The position numbers and the translations under genes are program-made. The notes under the pieces are model-generated. The model saw only the letters and a program-made list of their open reading frames with translations. It did not search any database and had not been told where the DNA came from. 64,000 nucleotides of DNA from Gnetum montanum (taxonomy: Eukaryota > Streptophyta > Gnetopsida > Gnetales > Gnetaceae). Below are positions 35,367-47,035 of the stretch, in pieces; position 1 is the stretch's first letter, and each line of letters opens with the position of its first letter. Location of the stretch: the NCBI GenBank assembly GCA_015680685.1, contig MNCI01022067.1:113077-177076 (forward strand). The letters run 5' to 3'.

Positions 35367-37109
35367 TGAATGAAACATCACTAAATTTGGACTATAGCAT
35401 CATGACTACAAATTTTTTAAAGTGTTGGGACTATGCTCTCCACTACCCCAAAGTGTAGTTAACCTCTCATGGAGAGTGTAGTCAACATGAAGGCCAGTTT
35501 TTGCAATTTTCTCTAAGTGTTGAGACTATGCTTGACCCCAGAAGGGAACATAGTTAGCCTCTTGTAGAGAGCATAGTTAACACAAAGGCCAATTTTGCAA
35601 TTTTTTCTAAGTGTTAGCACAAAGCTAGTTATTGCAAATTTTTCTAAGTGTTAGCACAAAGCCAGTTACTGCAAATTTTTCTAAGTGATGGGACTATGCT
35701 CTCCACTACATCAAAGCATAGTCAACCTCTAATGGAGAGTGTAGTCAACAAAAGGGCAGGTTTTGACAAGTTTCGACAAGTCCCAGGACTACACTCACCC
35801 TCAATTAGAAGCATAGTCAACCTTCCATGGGGAGCGTAGTCTACAAAAAACTCATTTTTTTCTCAAACATCCTCTGCACTGGGACTATGCTCTCCCCCAA
35901 CCTAAAGTGTAGTTAGCTTCTAGTGGAGAGCATCATCAGCATGATGGCCATTTTTTGCAGATTTTTTCTAAGTGTGGGACTATGCTCTCCTCTAGTCCAT
36001 AGTGTAGTTAAGCATAGTTAGCTAGCATAGCCTCAAGCAACCTCCATAGGATGGAAACACCACTTTAGCTCAACTTAAACTCATCTTTGGCAAGTAGTTA
36101 GCAAAATACTTCTTTTTGTATCCCCTTTTCTATCCCAAAAGTGTAATTACACTAGACCCCATGCAAGAGCATGGAGAGTGTAGTCCCAAAGCATAGTCTC
36201 CAAGTCTCATTTTTCTTAGGTACCTTGTGGTCTCCTCAGCACATACACATAGTTGGCAGCATACTCACAATCTCACAATCTCACAAAGTCTAGTAAAGCA
36301 TAGCAAAGCACAACACCACTGGCCTAGTGGAGAGCATAGTTGGGTGAGAGTGTAATCCAAACCATTCCCTTCACCACGTGGCAATCATCCTACATTCATG
36401 CTAACCATAAACCTATAAATACCCACACCCTTAAAGTTTTTAGGGTTGGCAAATTGTCAAATCAAAGACTTAGCAAGCCTAAGGAGTGCTTGGGAAAGAA
36501 CCAAAGGCATATTGGCAAAGTTGTAGATCACCATAGTCCACTAGAACACCACAGCCAATGGTAAATCATGGCAACCAACCTAACAGTTGTAGAAACCTTG
36601 ATGGAATGCCAATCTTTGTGGCCAGACATCCCTAAGACTGTGACTATGCTATCCACTATGCCTATTGTACATTGTGTACCCTCTAACCTCTTTTGGTATT
36701 AACTATGCTCAACCCCATTTGGGGTGGTGTTCTGTTTCTCTCTCTCTCTCTTTCTTTGCATTTTTTCACACTTTACTTGCATTTTTCATTGTTTTATCTC
36801 ATAGCCACACCTAAAACGATGCTTGAGCAGTGGTCCACATGCATTGACACTACCCACTTCACCAAAACTCTCAACTACGCTCAACACCGTTAACACCATT
36901 GACATTTCTTGAACACTTAGCACCATTTCACATCAGCACTACAACTAACCATGCTACATCCTCATTGCATCCAATAAGTTCCTATTCAATTAGCCAAACT
37001 ATTCAGGGCAGCCCATCTCCACCTCTAGCAGGTCCTCATGTGGATTTAGGGTTAGGTTGTTCACCCATGGAGCTCAGTGTTTCAGCTACCAACATTTTTG
37101 GTCTATACA
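35367..37109 (+). repeat. 3' LTR of element X
   Basis: Collinear with 31024-32768. It has a better TATA box (TATAAATA at 36414-36421). The inverted words GGACTATGCTCTCCACT and ATGGAGAGTGTAGTC recur through the first kilobase. Confidence 0.75.
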
Positions 37110-39838
37110 GAGCCTATTTGTCAAATCCTGGAATAGGTGGTAGCAACAAAAGATTCCCACCAAGATAAGGCACTAGCTCAACAAGCAAACCTTGAGGTGA
37201 CCTTGATAAAAGCCTACCTAAACCAAATCAAATCAAAGGAGGTCTAAAAGATAATGCTCCAAGAGTTGAACTTTAGCTGTTTCTTGGAGTAAGCACTTAA
37301 AGAAGTATAGGGTGAACTGAAGACTTGTTCCATGTGGCCAGTTATCACTTCTAGCAAGGAGTGGTATATGGGAGAGATGTTCCCATTTTGGAACAATAGG
37401 TAGGCTAATTCAATAGTCAAGAACAAGGACATTTTAGTTTCCTACTTGGTGCAAGCCATTGCAGAGGGACTTGGGTTGCCTAAGACTAGGATAAATCTCA
37501 CTAAGCTTCTAATGCAAGTGGATCCCAGCATTAAAAAGGAATGAGTTCAATAGTGTTATGGTGTCAACTATAAGGAGTATGGCATGCTCACATCAACAAA
37601 AAGAATCCACTACAAGATTGTAGCCTTTCACCTAAATCCCATGATGAGGCCCAATAAGATCACTACCTTTTTTGCCTGTGCGTGTGCTACTCTGAGTGGA
37701 AGATTCCCTATCAACCTTCCACAACTAATCTATCTAGAGATAGAGAAGCAATTCAAGTAGAATGAATGTGGACGGAAAACACTCCCCTTCCCATGCCTCA
37801 TCAAAAAACTATGTTAAAGAGGAGGAATAGTCCACTACAATAATGATGTTGTTCAACATGCTCTAATTGCTAATTGGGCAGAGATGATGAAGGACAAAAC
37901 TCCTGTAATAATAATCCAAGAAGAGGAGTAGTAGCCACCACCTCTACCTACCACTTCAAAAATAGTGTTAGATGTTGCTACAACATCCCAACATTTGCAC
38001 AAGTTCTAAGAATGGCTCTTGAGTAAGTAAGAGAAATAGGCAAGTACAAGTGGTGAAGACCCATTAGTGTACCGACCCATGATGAGTCACCTAAATGAGA
38101 TGGCCTGAAAGGTAACCTAATGGAGGGAGGTGGATCCATTTTCTCTACCCAACAAATGTAGTTGTTCATGAGGTCAAATCCTAGTGCTAGAGAGGTAATG
38201 GTATCTCTCTCAAAATAGTAGCAACTCCCAGAGATTTCTGGGAACATTACTACCTTTTCAATGCGCTTGAAGGAGGGAAATGGGTTAACAATACTCATGA
38301 TGCAACACTAGGGGAAAGAGATAGTAGCAAAGGTGGTTGTTGACAGAATTATCAAGATACAAAATGCACCTATGGTGTTTGTAATAGATGTCACTGCACT
38401 TAAAGAGGTGCAGACATCCACAGGGACTATAAGCAATAGATTAAGTGCTACACAGCATGAACACCTGTTGGACCAACTAGGAGGAACTAGGAAACCACTT
38501 TCAGATGTTTTTGGCCTTCCAAATAATAAAACTATAACCTATTTGAAGCTGCTAGAGGTAAGGGGAAAAAATATTAGATTGGAAGGACAACTCAAAACAA
38601 CCAAGGAGCTGAATGAATGCTTGGCTATAGAAGTTGCTGAACTAATAGCCCAAATTGCCAAACCTATATTTCTCAACCCAGCATTAACAAGATATGTAGC
38701 TCTTGAATAGCTTCACACTAGGCTGAAATGAGTTAAGGATGCAATGGAGATGATGGTGTTCTACCAATCCTTGGTAGAGGTCATCTAGCATAAAATTCAG
38801 AATGCCTTGGACCTGACCTATCAGGAGAATGTGTAGCTGACCACAAAAAAACATTACTTGCAAAACATTGATGCACATAAACAACAGTTGATTGATTTTA
38901 TCCATCAATAGCAAGAGAAACTAGCTAGAGTAAATATAGAGTTAAGGAGATTGGTAGTTGAGAATAGAAACCTTTTCATGGAGGAGGTTCTTACCCTTCA
39001 CCAAAAGACTGCAATAGTGGTATCCATCTAAAAATTAGAGGCTCTTAAATTTGAGAGAATCAAAGATCACTACAGAGACCAGGTCAACCTACAGAAGGAA
39101 ATAAATGAGAAACACATCCAAGTGGAAAAGGCAAAATTGAACAAGACCCTCCAGCAACTTCAATAAGGATGCGAATTATGGTAGGTCATCTTTAATGGGA
39201 TTGATCAATATAATAAAAAAAATATTCCTAAAGGAGTATGAAATAGAGGAGATGGCTAGATATATGGAGCTTACCAATCTCTAGTTCACAAACCTAGCTA
39301 TGTTGATTACTAGACAACTATAGTCAAAACTAGAAAACTAGGTGACCAGCTTGTACTTGTTGTACGAGGTTGAATGCAAGCATCATAAGGAAACCAAGCA
39401 AAATCTTGCAATGGCAAACACTAAACTCAAAGTTCTTTAGGTCAAATATACCAATTAGAAATCCACTGCTAAGAGCCTGGCTAAAAGAATGCATAACTAC
39501 TAGGAGCTGCAAAACGCAGTCAAGGCGTTCGATGTCAAACACAAACAATTCACTACTTGATTCATCAACATCAAGGAGCTATTCCCAATAGTGCCCTATC
39601 CACGGGATATCCTCATTCTAGCCCACATTGGTGATGCCACATTGATTATGAATGATTTCTAGAGTAAGGAGGAGAAGATGAAGGCATTACCGTATTCCTT
39701 TCACCTTCCACTAGAGGTAGCAACCACAGCAGGATAGCCACAGCTGCCTCAGCCACCGTGCGCACCTAAAGCTAGTGAAGATTCTTCAAAACCTCAAGAA
39801 CCTCCACTACCTAGGACTGTTTGATCTTCTCAACCATC
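37110..39838 (+). pseudogene. Element C ORF3, main part (N-terminal domain and long coiled coil)
   Basis: One frame runs through most of this region with scattered stops and a few shifts. Its first third (about 37260-37830) reads AIAEGLGLPKTRINLTKLLM, VNYKEYGMLTS, GRFPINLPQLIYLEIEKQF and PFPCLIKKLC. That style recalls the plant transposon-associated domain of retroelement extra ORFs (Pfam PF20167 from memory, not checked). The rest is rich in Glu, Lys, Gln and Leu with heptad spacing. An open piece at 38333-38710 lies in this part. The block RRLVVENRNLFMEEVLTLHQ to EINEKHIQVEKAK (about 38940-39135) matches the element A block around 25240-25050. No membrane segment or signal peptide is visible. 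Function unknown. Confidence 0.65.
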
Positions 39839-39994
39839 TTCATGCTGTCAAAGGATATGCTATCAAGTTTGAGTAGTCATGTCATGGTGTTCAATTTTGT
39901 GTCATGAACATCATAATTTTTGTAATGATGTCAATTTGTACACTCAGGCACTTAGTTTTGTTGTCAATTTTGTTATATCAGTTTGTTACATCAA

Positions 39995-40071
39995 GAGTTA
40001 GTCAATAATCCCATACCTTACCAATTTTGTAAAGGAACTTGAGGATGAGTTTTCATTCAGTTGTGGGGGTA
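39995..40071 (+). promoter_or_regulatory. Pre-PPT box and polypurine tract of element C
   Basis: GTTAGTCAATAATCCCATAC at about 39998 and TTTTGTAAAGGAACTTGAGG are followed by CATTCAGTTGTGGGGGTA, ending at 40071 directly before the LTR. The arrangement is the same as in elements A, B, D and E. Confidence 0.8.
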
Positions 40072-40954
40072 TGATGAAGCATCAAAGTGTCGCATCAATA
40101 GGCCCCCATCGACATGGTGTTGCCTTGTCAACGTGGTCGCATTAACATAGCGTTTGCTGCATTTATGAGGCCTCATCGACACAACTCCACAATAAAGTCT
40201 ATAAATACATGTTCATTCGCCATGTTTATGAAAAAATTCTAGTCATAGTTATAGCAAAACTCTTACAGTTTTTTCATTTGAGAGTTAGAATATTTTCTAA
40301 GTGCCAATAGTAGGAGTCAAAAAGTGTATGGATCTTTATTCGAGCACTAATATACTTGAGCAAACCAGTGTGAATGGCAATAAAGATGAGCCTTTTGATC
40401 AAACCTTATAGCACTTGGAATAGATTAATGATTTATTTCTACATTTACTGTTTTCATTAATTATGCAATTATTTAAGATAAGTAAGGATTTAATTAATTA
40501 ACTAATTAAGCTAAATAGATTAAACGCATAAGTACCACCACTTCAAGCATAACATACAGCACTTGGTAATCTTAGCAGCACTTAACACTTGGTAACCTAG
40601 CAATGTTGTATGTGTTCAGGATGTGTACGGAAAGTGGGATTCGATGCTTATGTTAGGATAGTTAGATATTAATTAGTAATTAGATTAGTTAAATTGGTTA
40701 ATAAACTAAGTTTCGACTTGTTATCAATCGTAGGTTAATAAAATATAAAATAATAAAAATCATGTGCCCTAGGTACACTTAACCATACAAATAAACTTCA
40801 CAAGTGTAGTTGGGAAGACAACAATTGTCACGATTAGATTTCACTTCCTAGAACCAGCATATTTAGGAACTTAAGGTCTGTTGAATTCAACCAGATTGTA
40901 CATGAACGCTTGTAATTTGTATGGTTGGGCGTAGGGTATACTTAGTGCTCATGA
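40072..40954 (+). repeat. 3' LTR of element C
   Basis: It starts TGATGAAGCATC and ends GTGCTCATGA, a one-base change from the clade's CTCATCA. The TATA box TATAAATA is at 40200-40207. The U3 holds words such as CCCCATCGACATGG and CTTGTCAACGTGG. The polyadenylation-type AATAAAGATGAGC lies near 40380. Confidence 0.85.
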
Positions 40955-42670
40955 CTTGGATATGTATGTTGGGCTTTACTTCACTACCTATATTAGTGAC
41001 AGGTTAAGCAAGTTGGATTTCTTATGCATAGTTGGATGGAAGTTTTGTTAGTAACAAATGTAATGTTGTTTAAGCAACTTTCTATTCTTGGTCTTCAAGG
41101 ATTCATTTGGGATGAATTATGGTGTTCAACCTTAAAAGTAATATTAATAATAAGCAAAAAAATAAAATAATCAAAGTAAATGATAGCCTTAACATTAAGT
41201 AAAGAACATAAAAAATAACATGAAAAGGAAAATATTTCTAATTACAAAAATGTTTTATCAAGTGTACAACCTTATTGTTGATATTTTAAAAAAAATAAAA
41301 AAGAGGAAAATTAATAATTACTTGTAATGATGAGCTCTACGTTAACAACATTTATATCAGTATCAATGTTTTTTATTGAACTTAAAATACTAAAATGATT
41401 TGAGCTAGCAATAGAAAGTTGTGGGAACATATTAGCATCTAAAAGAAAATAAAAAATTAGGGACACATAATCTGCATCACTATTACTTTGTTGCTTAATA
41501 TTAACATTGTATTAATAACCATCAATTGCAATTTTCTTTTCAATATTAGTTTGATCTTTAAGTTAATAATGTTTTATCAAATAAGTACATAGTTACCATA
41601 GGAGCTATTTTTCTAGACTAATCAATGCTTCTTGTAATATAAGTAAAAATCATTTTTATCACTGATATTAACTTGATTTTTCATATCTTCAACTTCATAT
41701 TGCTTTTTTCTATGATCAACTTCAAAACATTTTTTTTCATTAATATCTTTTTTCTTGAGCAGAAAAAGATAAGCATTAGATAAATGTCCTTCACAATAAA
41801 AAAAAGTTACAAGAATTAGAAAGATTATAATATGTAATTGGAAAAATATAAAAATTTTTACCTACTTATAATACCAATTCCTTTTTATAGTTAAGAAGAT
41901 TGATTCAATAAAAAAAACATCAACGAGAACTTGATGTTGTAAAAATAAATTCCACATGCCTAATAAGACCAATAAGACTAATAATTTCCTACTCAATGTT
42001 CTAAAGAATTAATAGAAGATTAAATAGCTTAACAAAACATTGAATTTTGTATATTCTTTAAATTTGACATCAAAATCTAATGTCCACATTCAAATAAACA
42101 ATACATGCTTATGTATAAATGATCCTACATCTAGGGCACATGACACCATCGAAGCATCTCCTAGCTCAACAAGTAGGAAAAAAAATAATACCTAACTTGA
42201 AGAACTTGAATGTCATGTTTTTGTATCACATTATTTAATTATGAATAGAAATTTTAATTAGATGATACATAACCCAAAATTTGAATGAACAAATATCATG
42301 TTCTAATATTAGCAACCAATGACTCATATACATCATTAGGAAGAACAAAATCAAGTATCTTAGTTACATCAACTTCACTACAATAAAGCATCATAAATTT
42401 TTGCTCACTAGCTTTTAAATTTGCATCTTAAGAATCAACAAAAATTTTTGTATTGATATAAAAGCAAAAATTTTAATATTGGTTGAAGAAGTTGGAAGTA
42501 ATTTAAAATCTCCTATAGAGGAATTTTAGAGAAACCAAATTCACTAGAGAAAAATTAAAGAGAGAAATTTCAAATCCATTGGAGAGACATCAAACCTAGT
42601 AGAGAAATCAAATTCCAAATCAAAAAATCAAATCCACTAAAGAAACATCAGATCCTCTCTTTTCATTCTT
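40955..42670. other. AT-rich sequence, no gene recognised
   Basis: This stretch is very AT-rich with long poly-A and poly-T tracts (for example around 41270-41310 and 41690-41760). No open frame longer than about 60 codons and no retroelement motif was recognised. The first 180 bases are somewhat less AT-rich and could be pre-insertion sequence of element C. Confidence 0.5.
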
Positions 42671-43960
42671 AAAGTATCAGTTGTTCCTTCTTACATTTAA
42701 TATTTAAGGCAAACAAGGTCTTCATACCACTTGTAACACTTTGAGCAATGCATTGATATCAGTTGTCATCGTAGGAACATTCTACACCAACATATTTATA
42801 CGAAGAGGTTATGTCCCTATGCTCATTTCCTATAATGAAATTATATGAGGTATCACATGTATCATGAATCATGATTTTAGTTTTTTATACGTTAACTTTC
42901 ATTCCTAAATGATAACAAAAATTATCAAAAGTATTAAGCACTTGTTGCAACATTTTATGTTTGAAAGATATATAAGAATGAATACCAAGTATTATGGAGC
43001 TTAGGGGATGAACAAAAATTACATGAATGTGGCTAGAGTTTGAAAGTTAATTACCAAAACAAAAAAATGAAAAAAGACCTATGAACATCTCATAAATTCA
43101 TGAATGATTATTGATGATGTCCTCCAACAACTAACCAACTACCTATAAAGCTATAAATTGAAGGCTAAACCACATAACAAAACAATAGGTAGAGTATGTT
43201 ATCTACATGTTGATGCAACTAGAAGAAAAGATAAATGAAATTTGTAATCAAATAACAAATTGCAATATATCCTAATGTTTACCAAGGCAACAAAGGCAAT
43301 GAAATAAGAGGTATAATGAGAATCATAATCAAAGAAGGTAAGGAGCCAATGGACCTCCACTACCTTAACTAATTAATAGCCTATGAAACCCTCCATATAG
43401 AAATAAAAAGAAGAATTAACAAGCAAGAAAGTCATTGTGTCCTATGTGGTATTATAAAAAGGTATGAGACATCCAAAAGAATAGTCCTACAGTATTTTAT
43501 TGCTCGAATAATCCCTTAAGCTGAAATGTAATATTGATCACTACCCAAGAAGAATAAATCACATATATTATTGACCAAAATTGTGAATAAGGAATGAAGA
43601 CTTAAAATTTCTTGAAGAAGCATTATTCACATCTATAAAAATCAAGTTTGTCTAAAACTATGAAAATTCTAAATTTAGAGCAAGGAGATTTTATTAAATC
43701 TTAACAAACCAATTGGATCTTTCAGACAGATTTAGTATACATAACATGAAATTCAACCATATTTTCAATATAATGTGTTGAAAACTTAGGATCAATCTTC
43801 CACTTGTTACATAGTTAAAAAAATCATGTTTCTTATTCTCAATTTGAGGAATCATAACTAGATGACTATATGTAACCTCAACAAAAAATTTAAGTAGAAG
43901 TTTATAACTCAATGTTACTTGTAGGAATTGAATCCATAACTTGGAGCTTTCAAATTAAGA
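42671..43960 (-). pseudogene. Possible LINE reverse transcriptase remnant
   Basis: On the minus strand, a reading near 43400-43330 contains GSGGPLAPYFL, resembling the GDPLAPYLF-type motif of plant LINE reverse transcriptases. Further along (42959-42780), HLGMKVNV, stop, KTKIMI and then SYKYVGVE resemble the segment GL.VN..KTK.M ... YKYLG that follows the catalytic site. The order and spacing fit, but stops are frequent and the catalytic FADD motif is not recognised. This is a plausible but weak call. Confidence 0.35.
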
Positions 43961-44510
43961 ATCTTACCACTAGGATTACACCATAATTTGACTACTTTTC
44001 ACAATTTGAAGTTCTTGGCATAGGATTTTATGTCATCTCTTTGTTTCAACTTTAAAATAATGGGATCTTTTCCTTACTCTCACAACTTGCATCTTTAACA
44101 AAAGAGATATAAATGCTATTAGGGAGAGTACTATTACTACATCAAGACTAGCCCTTGTCTTTTTTTAGAAAAATTGTTTTGTTTTTACTAGCATCCTATC
44201 ACAATTTCTATCAACATTATTGTGGTATTAATAACTTTGCCAAAGCTGGTCCCAAACTAAAAACAATTTTGTATCCCTATTTCCTTTTTACTCTACATTT
44301 TCATTGTGCCAAAAAGCTTTGGCCTTGTATCATGATTGTTCATTTCATCTATTTGGAATAAAGGTTTTCTTACTTGGCTATTTTGGAAAACACCTACTTC
44401 TATTGGATTTTTGGCCAAAAAATTGTTAGTAAATTAATGTGTTTATCTCATTTGATATTTGTTGTGATAGTTTTCATCTCTCAAGCTATGTGACACCTAC
44501 AATCAATTGT

Positions 44511-44640
44511 AAGACCTTATTAGATCACCACTATACTTTTTAGACCTATTATACAACCACTTCAAGACCTTATTAGATCACCACTTTACTTTTTAGACCT
44601 ATTATACAATCACTTCAAGACCTTATTAAATCACCACTTC
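44511..44640. repeat. 53-bp tandem repeat, about 2.4 copies
   Basis: Units start at 44511, 44564 and 44617 with AAGACCTTATTAGATCACCA and continue CTTTTTAGACCTATTATACA. The first two differ at only three positions or so. A more diverged relative is at about 44775-44825. Confidence 0.9.
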
Positions 44641-45755
44641 ACTTTACTTTGAGGGAGGCTAAGATGCTTGTTTCTCCAAGTTGGGCACACCTACTTAAAA
44701 GAGGTTAAGGTTAAGCTTTTGATGTTTGTTGATATAGTTTTTGTCTCTCAAGCTATGTGACATGGATAAACCTTATTAGACTACTACTTTACTTCTTAGA
44801 CTTACTAGACCACCACTTTACTTGGAGTGAGGGTAAGCAAAGTCACTTAAGCACAATCACTTAAAAGAAGCTAAGGTTAAGCTTTCGCACTTCCACTAAC
44901 CATAGTAGGACCTGAAAAGAAGTTAAAGCTTTCACACATCCACTGATCCTAGCAGAATTTTACATGAATTTTACCTTAGTGTACATTCACTGACCCTAGC
45001 AAGACCTTAGTGCATAGTTACCAAAGACCTCACCGTAGTGCATAGTTACCAAAGAGAATTGGAATCCAGACAAGAAATGGTGAAAAATCACACATATAGT
45101 TTACTGTTTCATGTTTCTCACTTTATAAATTCCCAAACACCAGACCACCATACCAAATTGTGTTTCTAGTAGTCAACAAATTATGAAACTAGACCAAATT
45201 GTGTTCGTAGTAGTAACCATGCCTTAGAAAGATGAGTATTAAACCTGCTTCAGCAGAATGAGCATTTTCTACTAGTAACTATACGTTTACAGGATGAGCA
45301 TTAAACCTCCCTTAGATGATATGAGCTGAGAATTAAACCTCCCTCTGGATGATATGATCCTTATTGTTCATGCCAGACGTGTTGATCTTTAAATTATTTG
45401 TAATTCAACGAGCAGGGATTTATTGATATTACAAACGGAACTACAAAAAATTGAGTACGTTTCTGTCAAATAGGACAAAAAACAAATTCATCTGTTTTTA
45501 GCATCGTAAGAGTTTGGCTATAGTTCAACAATTGCCAGCAACCATAGACAGACACAGCTGATGAGCAGCATGTGCCTTCAAATTGCCAGTTAAAGATTAA
45601 ACAAATCTTCGATGTAGGTTGAATGGAGAAGGTAATTCATCTCATATTACTGAATAAATCATGAATACATTAAAAGCTGTCCTTTCTTAAGATTAGAAGA
45701 AAACATGTTCTTTGTTATGGACACTTATTATCAACGAGGGGAAAATACCAAACAA
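44641..45755. other. Intergenic sequence downstream of the allene oxide cyclase gene
   Basis: No gene is recognised. Small duplications are visible: GTGCATAGTTACCAAAGA near 45010 and 45039, and GAGCATTAAACCTCCC with GAGAATTAAACCTCCC near 45296 and 45327. The last few hundred bases probably hold the 3' untranslated region of the gene. Confidence 0.5.
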
Positions 45756-45799
45756 GACTTCCAGGACGTTATTTTAAGACTTCCAGGACGTTATTTTAA
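45756..45799. repeat. 22-bp perfect tandem duplication in the 3' untranslated region
   Basis: GACTTCCAGGACGTTATTTT plus AA occurs twice, at 45756-45777 and 45778-45799, ending 3 bases beyond the stop codon of the minus-strand gene at 45803. Confidence 0.95.
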
Positions 45800-45802
45800 G
45801 GA

Positions 45803-47035
45803 TTATTTAGTATACTTGGGAATAGTTGCATGAGGCTCTTCCTTCATTGCAGCTTCAGCTGGTTCTACGTCAGGTGTTGGGGCCACTGGCTCTCCAAGCA
45901 AATCCGCAGGAAGTTCTGAAATCCCCTCCAAGTAAAATGTGTAGAATATCTTAAACGGATAGACAAGCTGCTTCAACTTCACCTGTCCACGAACTCCGTT
46001 GAAAATGCCTGTTCCTCCTTTCACCGCAAGGTACGAGTCCTCGTACGTCAAATAAGGCCCCTGGAATGTGTAGAAGCAGAAAGCTATTTAGTGTTGAGGA
46101 GTCAATAAATTGTTTTAATTTTCAGCAATAATTTTCCAAGTATGATTTGTGATTATTTACTTGAACAGCGATGGTTCCGTAAATGCCAAAGTAAAAGCTG
46201 TAGATAGCTTCATAGCGATCCCCATTTTTTTCAGGAAAATTTTGAATGAGGATACAGATTCCAGATGTTATGCCCAGGCGCTTTTGGAGGTTACCACTGT
46301 AAAGCTGTTTAGAAAAAATGAGGATTGGAAAACAAAAATAACAATTGCTCTTTGCTGTGCTCAAATGCTTGAACCTTTTAGTAGTAGACCCTAGAGAGAT
46401 AAACCCACGAAATTGAAACCGCAAATAATTTAAAAGCGTTTAAAGTTCGGATCACTTTCCTCGTGAAGAATAGGTCAGAAGACTCGGAACATTTTATTAC
46501 AGTAGAAAAGCAAAACGTACGAGAAAAAGGAAAAAGGAAAAGGAAAAAATAGCAGACGGCAGCATACTGTGTTGGTAAATGGCACGAGATCTCCCAGGTG
46601 GTTTTGTGGTTTCTGGCTCAACTTGAGCACGGCCGGACTGTCCCTGTTCAAGTGATTGATTTCATACACATAAAGCTCCTGAACTGAACCTGCAGGCAAA
46701 AAATCGGGAGAAAAAAAACTCCATGAAGCTGATGATAAAACAACTGCTTCTCCAGGATTTAATACCCACATCAACAAAACCAGATTTTGCTTACTGCTAG
46801 AAGATTCAGCAGATGATCCATAAGCAGCATATGCTGAGCACAAACTGCGAAACCTTCTGTTATCAGAGCTCAGGGGTTTCACTCTTCTACACAATGTGTT
46901 GCCCTTCTGCTGCTGTCGTCTGAAGCTGCAACTGAGCCGTGTAGCCTGCAGAAGCGATGTGGGTCTCTCAAACTGCAAGCCTGGAGATCTGGCCAAACTG
47001 CCTGTAGCATGGGATTTCGTCAAACGGACTGCCAT
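45803..47035 (-). CDS. AOC: Allene oxide cyclase, plastid, jasmonate biosynthesis (four exons)
   Basis: The enzyme converts the unstable allene oxide 12,13-EOT into cis-(+)-OPDA, the plastid step that sets the stereochemistry of jasmonates. Minus-strand exons: 47035-46795, 46689-46568, 46304-46161 and 46060-45803. Introns of 105, 263 and 100 bases all have GT...AG ends. The joined length is 765 bases, 254 residues, normal for the family. The first 80 or so residues are Ser/Arg-rich, as in a plastid transit peptide. The core starts at [10 protein letters not shown]. Residues I recall as active-site positions of Arabidopsis AOC2 are kept by alignment: Glu23, Asn25, Pro32, Asn53 (PFTN) and Cys71 (GITSGIC). 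The ATG context ATCCATGGCA supports the start. The final exon carries [18 protein letters not shown] and a Pro/Glu-rich tail. It appears intact. Intron 1 is open in frame (see findings). Confidence 0.95.

Larger units (their letters stand above)
31024..37109 (+). mobile_element. Element X: LTR retrotransposon with long repeat-rich LTRs and no recognisable genes
   Basis: Direct repeats at 31024-32768 and 35367-37109 (1745 and 1743 bp) are collinear throughout, with about 15% difference by eye. A purine tract AACAAAGAGGGG ends at 35366, just before the second repeat. After the first repeat comes TTTCTAGTGCTAGAAGAAGG, a plausible primer site. This makes it a plus-strand LTR element. The 2.6-kb interior shows no gag or pol motif, so it would be non-autonomous. 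It interrupts element C ORF3. I could not find a target duplication (CAAAG on the left, GAGCC on the right), which may reflect age. Confidence 0.75.
14672..40954 (+). mobile_element. Element C: Athila-like retrotransposon with gag, pol and ORF3, carrying nested elements A and X
   Basis: Order on the plus strand: truncated 5' LTR (14672-15251), primer site, gag, pol, post-pol region, internal promoter and intron-like stretch. Element A is nested at 23435-30729. The ORF3 start is at 30882, element X at 31024-37109, then the rest of ORF3, pre-PPT box, polypurine tract and 3' LTR (40072-40954). Removing the insertions leaves about 12.9 kb, close to the size expected for Athila-type elements. The two LTRs differ by roughly one base in seven by eye in the part I compared, so it is old, consistent with its hosting two later insertions. 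It is the only copy here showing all three genes. Confidence 0.85.

Noticed and set aside
37110-39838. ORF3 as a classical viral envelope gene
   Set aside because: No signal peptide, membrane helix or cleavage-site pattern is visible; the protein is mainly coiled coil.
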